Below are positions 32,330-41,140 of a DNA stretch of 64,000 bases, piece after piece. The notes under the pieces were generated by a model, which had not been told where the DNA came from, made no database searches, and saw nothing but the letters and a program-made list of their open reading frames with translations. Numbering within the stretch: position 1 is the stretch's first letter; every line of letters starts with the position of its first letter. A program made the translations under genes and the position numbers. The stretch is from assembly GCA_963830495.1 (NCBI GenBank), contig CAWHMS010000003.1:620001-684000 (forward strand), written 5' to 3'. The stretch is from CAWHMS01 sp963830495 (GTDB lineage Bacteria; Actinomycetota; Actinomycetes; Propionibacteriales; Nocardioidaceae).

Positions 32330-32964
32330 AGCACCGACTTGCGTCTCGCCGGTGCTGCGACGTCAGGACGACGAAGGTAGAGGGGCTCCGGGTCGAGCAA
32401 CGGCACCCGACCGGAGTGCACCAGCCTTGCCATCTCAGACGCAGACGGATTCTCCGGGCCTACCGCCGGACCCAGCGCGTCGGGGTAGAGCACCGAACCA
32501 CGGCCCACGACCGGGTAGGCAGTACCGACGGCTTCCGGCTTGGCCACATGCGGGCCGTCGACACGGGTGGCGCCGGCGTCGTACCGAGCCCAGTAGACCT
32601 CCCTCCGGCGGGCATCGGTGGCCACCAGGAAGGGACCGGCGACGGAGCCCGCCCTGACCGCCTGGGCTGCCAGCACGTCGAGCGTGCAGACGCCCACGAC
32701 CGGAATGCCGAGCACGGCGCCCAGCGTGCGAGCCGTCATGACGCCGACGCGCAGACCAGTGAAGGGGCCTGGCCCGACGCCCACGGCGACGCGGCTCAGG
32801 TCTGCCGCTGCCGCCGTCGCCGATTCCAGCACTGTCGCGATGCCCGGCGCCAGCAGCTCGCCATGCCTCAGGGCGTCGACCACTGTCGACTCGGCGCACA
32901 CCTCATCGCCATCGTGCAGAGCGACCGTGACGGCGTGCGTGGACGTGTCGAAGGCGAGCAGCAT
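32326..32964 (-). CDS. tsaB: t6A biosynthesis scaffold TsaB
   Basis: The 212-residue ASKHA-fold paralogue of TsaD begins LLAFDTSTHAVTVAL and has VAVGVGPGPFTGLRVGV and ATDARRREVYWA. It lacks TsaD's metal-binding His pair, as expected for the scaffold that binds TsaD and TsaE. ATG 32964 follows TAGGGT (minus strand, 32979-32974) by 9 bases, suggesting an internal promoter with almost no leader. Confidence 0.94.
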   Translation of the reverse strand: MLLAFDTSTHAVTVALHDGDEVCAESTVVDALRHGELLAPGIATVLESATAAAADLSRVAVGVGPGPFTGLRVGVMTARTLGAVLGIPVVGVCTLDVLAAQAVRAGSVAGPFLVATDARRREVYWARYDAGATRVDGPHVAKPEAVGTAYPVVGRGSVLYPDALGPAVGPENPSASEMARLVHSGRVPLLDPEPLYLRRPDVAAPARRKSVL

Positions 32965-33018
32965 GACCCGCCCACCCTAATGACACCCCCGGAGCCACGT
33001 CGCAGCGTCAGCTTGGGC

Positions 33019-33966
33019 TCACGAGCCCGGGTCGGGTCTCGCGGCAAGCAGAGCCGAACGTGCGCCGACACCAAACCATCGGGCGCCGACCGGAGTCACC
33101 GTGACAACACGCGACTCGTCGGTCGGGTCATCACCACGCGTCCGGGCCAGGTGGATGCGCAACCGATGAGGTGACAGCGCCTCCGCGATGCCCTCTCCCC
33201 ACTCGACGGCCGTAACCGACTGCTCGACGTACACGTCCAGATCCAAGTCATCCAGTTCGGCCTCGTCGCCGAGCCGGAAGGCGTCGACGTGCACGAGGGG
33301 CGGTCCCCCGTCGAGCGACGGGTGAACTCGGGAGATCACGAACGTCGGCGAGGTGATGCCCGCGCGCACGTGCAGCCCCTCCCCGAGGCCCTGGGTGAAC
33401 GTGGTCTTGCCGGCACCCAGTTCGCCGACGAGCAGCAGTACGTCGCCAGGACGCGTCAGCGATGCGACCTCCCGACCCAGCGCAACAGTGTCGTCGCTTG
33501 TCTCGAGCACGAGCTCGACAGGCAGCGCCTTGCCCAGACGGAGCATCGGCCCGGATCTCGCCACCTCCGCATAGCCGCGACGCTGCCAGAAGGTCACCGT
33601 GGCCGGAAGCTCCGCACGCGCCAGCAGCTCCACGTGATCGCGTCCTCGATGCGCCGCCACCTCCTCCGCGACACCGACGAGCGCCGTGGCGACACCGCGG
33701 GACTGATGGTGCGGCGCGACGCTCACCCGGCGGAGCGCCAGTGACGCGCCCAAGTCGTCGAAGAGGAGGGCGCCGGCCGGTACGCCGTCGACGAGGCACA
33801 GCAGCCCGCCCTGCTGCTCGAGCGTGTCGCGCACCGTCTCGACGGTCTCGTGCAGGGCAGTCGAGGGCGGGTCGAGGCGCGGTCGGGCCCCGAAGGCAGC
33901 CCGGATGACCCCCTGCACCGGCTCGGCCGCGTCCGCTCCGACCTCGTCGACACGCAGGTCACTCAT
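33019..33966 (-). CDS. tsaE: Fusion of a GNAT acetyltransferase and the t6A ATPase TsaE
   Basis: The 315-residue protein carries two domains. Residues 1-145 are a GNAT: VSVAPHHQSRGVATALV (81-97) is the acetyl-CoA motif, and TFWQRRGYAEV closes the domain. Residues 150-315 are TsaE: Walker A GELGAGKTT (181-189), the switch-like TSPTF, and VEWGEG near the end. TsaE normally stands alone at about 150 residues. ATG 33966 overlaps the end of the upstream hydrolase gene by 8 bases. TsaE activity is expected for tRNA A37 modification; the acetyl acceptor of the first domain is unknown, and rimI is a separate gene nearby. Confidence 0.9.
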   Translation of the reverse strand: MSDLRVDEVGADAAEPVQGVIRAAFGARPRLDPPSTALHETVETVRDTLEQQGGLLCLVDGVPAGALLFDDLGASLALRRVSVAPHHQSRGVATALVGVAEEVAAHRGRDHVELLARAELPATVTFWQRRGYAEVARSGPMLRLGKALPVELVLETSDDTVALGREVASLTRPGDVLLLVGELGAGKTTFTQGLGEGLHVRAGITSPTFVISRVHPSLDGGPPLVHVDAFRLGDEAELDDLDLDVYVEQSVTAVEWGEGIAEALSPHRLRIHLARTRGDDPTDESRVVTVTPVGARWFGVGARSALLAARPDPGS

Positions 33967-35008
33967 GGACGGCGGCCTTGTCGAGCAGACGAGCCAACGC
34001 CTGGTTGACCTCGTCGGCACGCTCCAGCATGGCCAGGTGGCCAGCCCCGGTGAGCTCCACCAGCTCGGCCGAGGGCAGCGCCTCGGCCAGCCGCAGCGTG
34101 TGCTCGAAGGGGGTCATCGCATCCTCGGTGGCGCCGACCACGAGGGTCGGCGCCGAGCTGAGCGGCGCCAACGCGTCAAGACGCTGGTGGGTCTCGAACC
34201 CGGGGAAGAAGTCTGCCACCACGTCGATGGGCGTCGCCGCCAGCATCTCGTCGACGAAGTCGACGTACTCCTCGGGCACTGGCCCGCCGAAGGCGAGCTT
34301 CCTGGTCACGACGAAACCGATGTCCGAGCCGGCCCGCCGACCCCGTTCGACGAGCCGTGGCGCCCGGGCCAGCGTCGCCATCACGGCGGGCGAGAAGCGG
34401 TGCACTACCTTGCCGGCTAGTCCCGGCAGCCCCAGCGTGGTCATGCGCAGGTCTCCGGCGCTGGTGCACAACAGCCCGACGCCAACGACCCGGCTGCCGA
34501 ACCACTGCGGCCGTTGCTCGGCCAGCGCCATCACCGTCATCCCGCCCATGGAGTGGCCGACGAGCACGACCGGGCCCTCGTCGGCGACAGCGTCGACGAC
34601 CGCGGCGAGGTCGCGGCCGAGCTGATCGATGCGGCAGTGCTCGGGTCGTGATCGCCCCGACCGGCCGTGCGAGCGCTGGTCGTAGAAGACGAGGCGATGC
34701 CGGCCCTTCAGCGCGGCGCGCTGGAAGTGCCAGCAGTCCAGGTTGAGGGCGTAACCATGCACGAACACGACAGTCAGCCGGCTCGGAGCCATCTCTGGGT
34801 CGGGCACCTCGATCTCGACGTGCAGGGCCAGTCCGTCGTCGGCCAGCACCGTACGACGCTCGCCGCGCAGCGAGCCGAAGGGTACGTCGTGTTCCCCGCG
34901 CCGCCTCCGGACCATGGCTCGGCGCTCTGCGATGACTCCACCCGCCGCACCTGCGGCCACCACCGCTGCACCTCCCGCGAACTTCGCGACCGTCGAGAGT
35001 CGACTCAT
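33959..35008 (-). CDS. Alpha/beta hydrolase with N-terminal membrane anchor
   Basis: The 349-residue protein starts with a short hydrophobic segment (about residues 8-27) followed by Arg-rich residues, indicating a membrane anchor. The hydrolase core has VFVHGYALN (oxyanion), FYDQRSHGRS, and the nucleophile elbow GHSMGG, with a late GHLAML His. It is embedded in the alr-tsaE segment: its start overlaps the alr stop (ATGA) and its end overlaps tsaE. The family covers esterases and lipases; no substrate can be named. Confidence 0.85.
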   Translation of the reverse strand: MSRLSTVAKFAGGAAVVAAGAAGGVIAERRAMVRRRRGEHDVPFGSLRGERRTVLADDGLALHVEIEVPDPEMAPSRLTVVFVHGYALNLDCWHFQRAALKGRHRLVFYDQRSHGRSGRSRPEHCRIDQLGRDLAAVVDAVADEGPVVLVGHSMGGMTVMALAEQRPQWFGSRVVGVGLLCTSAGDLRMTTLGLPGLAGKVVHRFSPAVMATLARAPRLVERGRRAGSDIGFVVTRKLAFGGPVPEEYVDFVDEMLAATPIDVVADFFPGFETHQRLDALAPLSSAPTLVVGATEDAMTPFEHTLRLAEALPSAELVELTGAGHLAMLERADEVNQALARLLDKAAVHE

Positions 35009-36231
35009 GGCGCCATCGCGACGGGGCAGGTGTCGACGTACCTGCGTGGCACCCGCGGCGAGATCCGGGTGACGATCTCGTAGTTGATCGTGCCGATCGC
35101 GCGGGCCCAGTCGTGCGCGGTGGGTGCTACGCCAGCGCCCGCACCGAAGAGCAGGACCTCGTCACCCGACCGGACCTCGGCATCGCCCACGTCGACCACG
35201 AACTGGTCCATGCAGACCCGGCCGGAGATGGTCAACCGGTTGCCACCGATCGCCACCGGCCCGACCCCGGACGCATGTCGCGGAACGCCGTCGCCATAGC
35301 CGATCGGCACCAGAGCCAGCGTCGTCTCACGATCGGTGACGTAGGTGTGCCCGTAGGACACCCCTTGGCCCGCGGGCACTCGCTTGACCAGTGCCACCTC
35401 GGCGCGCAGCTCCATGGCGGGGTGGAGCGGCACCGGGCTGGTGCCGGAGGCGAACGGCGACAGACCGTACACCGCGATGCCGGGCCGCACCATCGTGAAC
35501 CACGTGTCGGGATGTGCGAGGGTTCCGGCGGAGTTGGCCAGGTGGAGGTGTTCCGGCTCGAGCCCACGCTCCAGGGCCAGCCCGAGGCCGACCTCGAAGG
35601 TCGCGAGCTGCTCCCCGTTGGCCGGGTGGTCCACCTCGTCAGCACATGCGAGATGCGAAAAGATGCCGGTGACGGCCACGTGACCGGCAGCCTGGTGCTT
35701 CACCGCTGCGTCCAGGACGTGCCCCCACCCCTCGCCGTACGCGCCACCCCGACCGAGGCCGGAGTCGAGCTTGAGGTGTACGTCGGCCCGCCGACCGACT
35801 CGTGCGGCCGCGGCTGCCACGGCGTCCAGCTGCTCCGGCGTGTACGCGGACACCGTCACCTGTGCGGCGATCGCCTCGTCGTACCGCTCACCGGGTGCGG
35901 TGAGCCAGGCCAGCACGGGACCCGTGTCACCCGCAGACCGGAGGTGCAACGCCTCGGAGAGGAAGGCAACCCCCAGCCAGGACGCGCCACCGGCCCGGGC
36001 GGCCAGCGCGGACTCGAGGATCCCGTGCCCGTACCCGTCCGCCTTTACGACGGCCATCAGGTCGCGCCCCCCGGCGAAGTCCCGGAGCGCGGCGACGTTG
36101 GCGGCGATCGCGCCGAGGTCGACGAGCGCCTCGGCACGTGCCGCTCGCGAGCCGGCTGCGCCCCTGGCCGGGACCGGCGTAGCTTCCGATGCGGGCCGGC
36201 TGATCGGTGACGGACGAGGTGACGTGGGCAT
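35005..36231 (-). CDS. alr: Alanine racemase
   Basis: It makes D-alanine for peptidoglycan. From ATG 36231 it has 408 residues. Lys63 in VVKADGYGHG binds PLP, and the catalytic Tyr is in GVSYGHTY. The C-terminal beta domain has GRVCMDQFVVD. The first 30 residues are a Pro/Ala/Ser-rich extension; an in-frame ATG at 36243 would add four more. It begins the run alr-hydrolase-tsaE-tsaB-rimI-tsaD. Confidence 0.95.
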   Translation of the reverse strand: MPTSPRPSPISRPASEATPVPARGAAGSRAARAEALVDLGAIAANVAALRDFAGGRDLMAVVKADGYGHGILESALAARAGGASWLGVAFLSEALHLRSAGDTGPVLAWLTAPGERYDEAIAAQVTVSAYTPEQLDAVAAAAARVGRRADVHLKLDSGLGRGGAYGEGWGHVLDAAVKHQAAGHVAVTGIFSHLACADEVDHPANGEQLATFEVGLGLALERGLEPEHLHLANSAGTLAHPDTWFTMVRPGIAVYGLSPFASGTSPVPLHPAMELRAEVALVKRVPAGQGVSYGHTYVTDRETTLALVPIGYGDGVPRHASGVGPVAIGGNRLTISGRVCMDQFVVDVGDAEVRSGDEVLLFGAGAGVAPTAHDWARAIGTINYEIVTRISPRVPRRYVDTCPVAMAP

Positions 36232-36278
36232 GGCAGCGCCCATTCTCTCAGCCGACCGTGGCTGGCCCGAGGGGCGGT

Positions 36279-37733
36279 TCAGATCGCGTCCAGGACACTG
36301 CGGATGGCCGTCGGCAATGCAGAGCTGATGCCCGTCGCCGCGATCGGGCCGCCCGACGAAGCGAGGGTGCCGGCAGCGCCGTGCAGCCAGGCCCCCGCCG
36401 AGGCCGCGTCGAACGCATCGAGCCCGGCCGCGAGCAGGGCACCGACGACTCCGGTCAGTACGTCGCCCGCACCGGCCGTTGCGAGCCAGGTGACGCCCGT
36501 CGGATTCACCCGGGCCCGACCGCCCGGCTCAGCGATCACCGAGCGCGCGCCCTTCAGCAGCACCACGGCCCCCCACGACGCGGCCGCGCGCCGGGCGTGC
36601 TCGAGCATCCGTGCCTCGACGTCGGACCGCGGCACGTCGAGCATGCTCGCGAGCTCGCCGGCGTGTGGCGTCAGCACAGTGGGTGCCTGCACCCGACTCG
36701 GCAGATGGCGCAGTCCGTCAGCGTCGACCACCGTCGGCAATCGCTCCGCCAGCACGGAGGTCACCTGGGACTGCAGCCCCCGGCCGATGCCCGAGCCGAT
36801 CGCCCAGGCCTGCACCTGGCCCGGTCCGATCACGACTTCTGGGTGCGCCTGCCGCACCAGAGGGGCACTCGCACCCTCGTAGCGCACCATCCCCGCGAGC
36901 CCGCACTCGACAGCAGCCGAGACGACCAGGGCACCGGCGCCCGTGTACTGCTCGGAGCCTGCGACCACTCCGAGCACGCCCCGTGTGTACTTGTGTGCTC
37001 CGCGGCCGGGCGCCGGGATCAGCCGGCGCACGTCGTCGGCACGCATGACCTCGATCTCCGCCGGGCCTAGATAGGGCTCGAGCCCGATGTCGACCAGCTC
37101 GACCGAGCCGGAGGCAGCTGCGGCCGGATCGACGAACAGGCCGGGCTTGTGCGTACCGAAGGTGACCGTGACGTCGGCTCGCACCGAGCGCTCCGGACAG
37201 GCGCCGGTGTCCACGTCGATGCCGGACGGTACGTCGACCGCCACGATCGGGGCGCTGAGCTGGTCGAGCACCGCGGCAGCCTCGGGCTTGAGGCCGGGCT
37301 TGCCACCGATGCCGACAATGCCGTCGAGCACCAGGTCGTACGGCTGGTCGAGGTCGAGCAGCAGACCACTAGCTCGGGCAGGCCCGGCGACCGCTCCCTG
37401 CGGACCACCCGGGCTGTCAGCGAGGCGCACGAGGACACCCCCGGCGCGTCGAAACGCCGCCAGCCCGGCCTCGTGCACGTGCGCGGCGAGCAGCAGGGCC
37501 TCGACCCGGGCACCGCGGCGAGCGAGCCTGGCGCCGGCCCAGAGCGTGTCGCCGCCGTTGTTGCCGGAGCCGACGAGCAGCAGCACCCGGGCGCCATACG
37601 CGCCACCCAGCAGGTCGGCACAGGCCGTGGCCAGGCCCGTGGCCGCGCGCTGCATCAAGGAGCCCGGCGGCACCTCGCGCATCAGCGCCTCCTCGGCCGC
37701 CCTGACCTGCGCGACACTGTGCGCGTAGCGCAT
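36279..37733 (-). CDS. nnr: Bifunctional NAD(P)H-hydrate epimerase / ADP-dependent dehydratase
   Basis: This metabolite-repair enzyme restores damaged NAD(P)H. The first half (about residues 1-210) is the epimerase (NnrE) with VGSGNNGGDTLW and the VDVPSGIDVDTG loop. The second half (about 215-484) is the ribokinase-like dehydratase (NnrD) with GRGAHKYTRG, VLTPHAGE and TAGAGDVLTG. Both domains look intact. It begins just after acpS (1-base gap), so the two are cotranscribed. Confidence 0.95.
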   Translation of the reverse strand: MRYAHSVAQVRAAEEALMREVPPGSLMQRAATGLATACADLLGGAYGARVLLLVGSGNNGGDTLWAGARLARRGARVEALLLAAHVHEAGLAAFRRAGGVLVRLADSPGGPQGAVAGPARASGLLLDLDQPYDLVLDGIVGIGGKPGLKPEAAAVLDQLSAPIVAVDVPSGIDVDTGACPERSVRADVTVTFGTHKPGLFVDPAAAASGSVELVDIGLEPYLGPAEIEVMRADDVRRLIPAPGRGAHKYTRGVLGVVAGSEQYTGAGALVVSAAVECGLAGMVRYEGASAPLVRQAHPEVVIGPGQVQAWAIGSGIGRGLQSQVTSVLAERLPTVVDADGLRHLPSRVQAPTVLTPHAGELASMLDVPRSDVEARMLEHARRAAASWGAVVLLKGARSVIAEPGGRARVNPTGVTWLATAGAGDVLTGVVGALLAAGLDAFDAASAGAWLHGAAGTLASSGGPIAATGISSALPTAIRSVLDAI

Positions 37734-37734
37734 C

Positions 37735-38085
37735 TCAACCCTCCAGCACGACGACGGCGGAGGCGATCCCGGCGTCGTGCGACAGCGACACGTGGACCGA
37801 CGTCACGCCGAGCGCCTCGGCCCTCGCAGCAACAGAGCCCCGGACGGCGAACAGTGGTCGGCCCGACTCGTCGGTCTGGACCTCGGCGTCGAGCCAGTTC
37901 ATCCCCGCCGGGGCGCCAAGCGCCTTCGCCAGCGCCTCCTTGGCCGCGAAGCGGGCCGCCAGCGACGCCATCGGGCGCTCGCGCTCGTGCGGGGTGAAGA
38001 GCCGCTCACGTAGCGCGGGTGTCCGCTCGAGGGTCACCCCGAAACGCTCCACGTCGACCACGTCGATCCCGACGCCAACGATCAC
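37735..38085 (-). CDS. acpS: Holo-[acyl-carrier-protein] synthase
   Basis: It transfers 4'-phosphopantetheine from CoA to acyl carrier protein. The 116-residue protein has the metal-binding Asp8 in GIDVVDVERF and Glu50 in FAAKEALAKAL. GTG 38085 starts 6 bases after the glmS stop, implying coupling with glmS upstream and nnr downstream. Confidence 0.95.
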   Translation of the reverse strand: MIVGVGIDVVDVERFGVTLERTPALRERLFTPHERERPMASLAARFAAKEALAKALGAPAGMNWLDAEVQTDESGRPLFAVRGSVAARAEALGVTSVHVSLSHDAGIASAVVVLEG

Positions 38086-38091
38086 GATCGC

Positions 38092-39981
38092 CTACTCGAC
38101 GGTGACCGACTTGGCGAGGTTGCGTGGTTGGTCCACGTCGTGCCCCCGCACGGTCGCCATCTCGCACGCGAAGACCTGCATGGGCACTGTTGCGACCAGT
38201 GGCTGCATCAGCGCGGGCACCGGCGGCAGCGGGATGAGCACGTCGGCGTACGCCGCAACGTCGGTGTCACCCTGCTCCGCCAGCACGATCGTGCGGGCGC
38301 CCCGTGCCCGGATCTCCTGGATGTTGCTGACCATCTTGTCGTGCAACACGCCCCGCCCGGCCGCCGGCAACACGACGAAGACCGGGACCCCCTCCTCGAC
38401 GAGGGCGATCGGTCCGTGCTTGAGCTCGCCTGCCGCGAAGCCCTCGGCGTGCATATAGGCGAGCTCTTTGAGCTTCAGCGCCCCCTCGAGCGCCACCGGA
38501 TAGCCGACGTGTCGACCGACGAAGAGCACCGAGCCTGTCTCGCCGAGCTCGCGGGCCAGCTCCCGCACCGGCTCCACGGTGTCGAGCACCTCCGCGACCG
38601 CATCGGGGATGCGCTCGAGCTGGGCGACGATCTCGGCGATCTCGTCGTCGAACTTGGTACCGCGCACCTGTGCGAGATACAGCGCGATCAGGTAGCAGGC
38701 AACGATCTGGGTGAGGAAGGCCTTCGTCGAGGCCACGGCGATCTCCGGCCCGGCGTGGGTGTAGAGCACGGCGTCGGACTCGCGCGGAATGGTCGCCCCG
38801 TTGGTGTTCGAGATCGCCAACACCTTTGCGCGCTGCTCGCGCGCGTGACGCAGCGCCATCAGCGTGTCCATCGTCTCGCCGCTCTGGCTGATCGCGATGA
38901 CCATCGTGTCCCGGTCGACGATCGGGTCCCGGTAGCGGAACTCCGAGGCCAGCTCGACCTCGCACGGGATCCGAGTCCAGTGCTCGATGGCGTACTTGGC
39001 GACCAGACCTGCGTGGAAGGCGGTGCCGCAGGCCACGATGATGATCTTGTCGACGTTGCGCAGCTCGTCGTCCGAGAGGCGCATCTCGTCGAGCTGGAGC
39101 TTGTCGTCGCGGGTGAAGCGACCCAGCAGAGTGTCTGCGACCGCCCTCGGCTGCTCCGCGATCTCCTTGAGCATGAAGTAGTCGAAGCCGGACTTCTCCG
39201 CCGCGCTCACGTCCCAATCGACGTGGTACGGAGCGGCCTCGACCGGATTACCGACGAAGTCGGTGACCTCGACCCGGTCCGCGGTGATGCTCACGACCTG
39301 GTCCTGGCCGAGCTCCAGCGCCTCCCGGGTGTGCTCGATGAAGGCGGCGACGTCCGAGGCGAGGAAGTTCTCCCCGTTACCGAGGCCGACGACGAGGGGT
39401 GAGTTGCGCCGCGCGGCGACGACCCTGCCCGGCTGGTCCGCGGCCGTGACAACGAGCGTGAACGCTCCCTCGAGCCGACGGCATACCTTGCGGACGGCGT
39501 CCGCGAGATCGGCGCCGGCCGCGACCTCACGCTCGATCAGGTGCGCGGCCACCTCGGTGTCGGTGTCGGACACGAGCTCATGCCCGGCTAGCTCGAGCTC
39601 GGTGCGGAGGTTGGCGAAGTTCTCGAGGATGCCGTTGTGTACGACGGCGACCCGGCCGCCGGCGCCGAGGTGCGGGTGCGCGTTGCGATCGTTGGGCGGT
39701 CCGTGCGTAGCCCAGCGGGTGTGCCCGATGCCGGTCGTCGCCTCGGGGGCGGGCTCGTCGGCGAGAGCCTTGTCGAGGTTCGCCAGCTTGCCGGCCCGCT
39801 TCACGGTGTAGAGGCCGGTGCCCGGCCCGGAGGGGGAGCCGTCCTCGCCGAGCGGCCAGCCGGTCGGGACCAGCAGGGCGACGCCGGCCGAGTCGTAACC
39901 GCGGTACTCGAGGCGGCGCAGGCCCTCGACCACGACGTCGAGCGCCGGCCGGGCTCCGACGTACCCCACGATTCCGCACAT
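38092..39981 (-). CDS. glmS: Glutamine-fructose-6-phosphate aminotransferase (isomerising)
   Basis: It makes glucosamine-6-phosphate for cell-wall precursors. The 629-residue protein starts MCGIVGYVG, so Cys becomes the N-terminal nucleophile of the glutaminase after Met removal. Two SIS sugar-isomerase domains follow (ACGTAFHAG, ISQSGETMDT) and the C-terminus is NLAKSVTVE. Longer upstream extensions would bury the nucleophile, so ATG 39981 is certain. TACGCT lies 6 bases before it, indicating a leaderless message. No glmS ribozyme is seen. Confidence 0.98.
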   Translation of the reverse strand: MCGIVGYVGARPALDVVVEGLRRLEYRGYDSAGVALLVPTGWPLGEDGSPSGPGTGLYTVKRAGKLANLDKALADEPAPEATTGIGHTRWATHGPPNDRNAHPHLGAGGRVAVVHNGILENFANLRTELELAGHELVSDTDTEVAAHLIEREVAAGADLADAVRKVCRRLEGAFTLVVTAADQPGRVVAARRNSPLVVGLGNGENFLASDVAAFIEHTREALELGQDQVVSITADRVEVTDFVGNPVEAAPYHVDWDVSAAEKSGFDYFMLKEIAEQPRAVADTLLGRFTRDDKLQLDEMRLSDDELRNVDKIIIVACGTAFHAGLVAKYAIEHWTRIPCEVELASEFRYRDPIVDRDTMVIAISQSGETMDTLMALRHAREQRAKVLAISNTNGATIPRESDAVLYTHAGPEIAVASTKAFLTQIVACYLIALYLAQVRGTKFDDEIAEIVAQLERIPDAVAEVLDTVEPVRELARELGETGSVLFVGRHVGYPVALEGALKLKELAYMHAEGFAAGELKHGPIALVEEGVPVFVVLPAAGRGVLHDKMVSNIQEIRARGARTIVLAEQGDTDVAAYADVLIPLPPVPALMQPLVATVPMQVFACEMATVRGHDVDQPRNLAKSVTVE

Positions 39982-39987
39982 GGCAGC

Positions 39988-39993
39988 AGCGTA
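39988..39993 (-). promoter_or_regulatory. -10 element of a leaderless promoter (glmS)
   Basis: TACGCT on the minus strand, then GCTGCC (6 bases), then ATG 39981. The start is fixed by the catalytic Cys, so there is no room for a ribosome binding site at the normal distance. Confidence 0.55.
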
Positions 39994-40087
39994 CCCAGCC
40001 GAACGCCCTCGCCTGGCCACCGCTGCACCCGCGGCGGGCGCCAGCACCGGTACGCCTCCCGGACCACCGCAGCATCACCTGACACGA

Positions 40088-40093
40088 CACAAT
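40088..40093 (+). promoter_or_regulatory. Possible -10 element of coaA
   Basis: CACAAT precedes ATG 40101 by 7 bases, matching the layout of other leaderless genes here except for C in place of the first T. If used, translation starts at 40101, not at the ATG at 40092. Confidence 0.3.
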
Positions 40094-41048
40094 GACGCCC
40101 ATGCGTGCCGAGGAGACCTCCCCGTACGTCGAGATGGAGCGTGCTGCGTGGGCGGCGCTGGCGGCGTCGATGCCGTCACCGCTGTCGGCGGAGGAGGTCG
40201 AGCGGCTGCGCGGACTCGGCGACGAGCTCGATCTCCAGGAGGTCTCCGACGTCTACCTTCCCATCAGCCGACTGCTCAGCCTGTACGTGCGCCACGTCGG
40301 CGCCCTGCACGAGGACACCGAGCAGTTCCTGGGCACTCGCCGGCCAGAGCGGACGCCGTTCGTGATCGGCATCGCCGGCTCGGTCGCGGTGGGCAAGTCC
40401 ACCACCGCCCGGCTGCTCCGCGAGCTGCTGGCGCACTGGCCCGAGCACCCGCACGTGGAGCTCGTGACGACGGACGGCTTCCTCTACCCCAACGCCGAGC
40501 TCGAGCGGCGTGGCCTGCTGGACCGGAAGGGCTTCCCGGAGTCCTACGACAGACGCGCCCTGCTGAAGTTCGTGATCGACATCAAGTCCGGGCGCGACTC
40601 GGTCTCGGCCCCGGTCTACTCGCACCTGGCCTACGACGTGCGCGCCGACGCGCGGCAGGTGCTGGAGCGCCCAGACATCGTGCTCATCGAGGGCCTCAAC
40701 GTGCTGCAGCCGGCCCGGGTTAGTGCAGACGGCCGGGTCGGCCTGGCGGTGCGCGACTTCTTCGACTTCTCCGTGTACGTCGACGCCGCCACCCCCGACA
40801 TCAGGCGCTGGTACGTCGAACGCTTCCTGCGGCTGCGCGAAACTGCCTTCCGCGACCCCGCGTCATACTTCCAGCGGTATGCGCACCTCAGCGAGCACGA
40901 GGCGGTGGCGGAAGCCGGACGGATCTGGGACACGATCAACGGGCCCAACCTCGACGGCAACATCAAGCCCACCCGGAGCCGAGCCACGCTCGTGCTGCGC
41001 AAGGACGCGGACCATTCCGTCCGCTACGTGCGCCTCCGCAAGCTGTGA
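40092..41048 (+). CDS. coaA: Pantothenate kinase, type I
   Basis: It phosphorylates pantothenate, the first step to CoA. The 318-residue protein (315 if ATG 40101 is used) has the P-loop GSVAVGKST, the TTDGFLYPN segment, and a long C-terminal part with NVLQPAR and FFDFSVYVDA, matching E. coli CoaA. It is divergent from glmS, acpS and nnr; acpS later consumes CoA. Confidence 0.96.
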   Translation: MTPMRAEETSPYVEMERAAWAALAASMPSPLSAEEVERLRGLGDELDLQEVSDVYLPISRLLSLYVRHVGALHEDTEQFLGTRRPERTPFVIGIAGSVAVGKSTTARLLRELLAHWPEHPHVELVTTDGFLYPNAELERRGLLDRKGFPESYDRRALLKFVIDIKSGRDSVSAPVYSHLAYDVRADARQVLERPDIVLIEGLNVLQPARVSADGRVGLAVRDFFDFSVYVDAATPDIRRWYVERFLRLRETAFRDPASYFQRYAHLSEHEAVAEAGRIWDTINGPNLDGNIKPTRSRATLVLRKDADHSVRYVRLRKL

Positions 41049-41127
41049 CGGGCGGTCCCTCCGTGAGCATCGCCGAGCGGGCAGGTTCGCAGCGATAAAC
41101 CTGTCGCGGTCGAGTGCCTCCGTTACC

Positions 41128-41133
41128 TACCGT
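41128..41133 (+). promoter_or_regulatory. -10 element of a leaderless promoter (double-GNAT gene)
   Basis: TACCGT, then CGAGGGT (7 bases), then ATG 41141. Confidence 0.5.
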
Positions 41134-41140
41134 CGAGGGT

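Noticed and set aside
38092..40047. glmS ribozyme or longer GlmS N-terminus
   Set aside because: The catalytic Cys must follow the start Met, so upstream codons cannot be used; the upstream sequence has a -10 element and no ribozyme fold that I can recognise.
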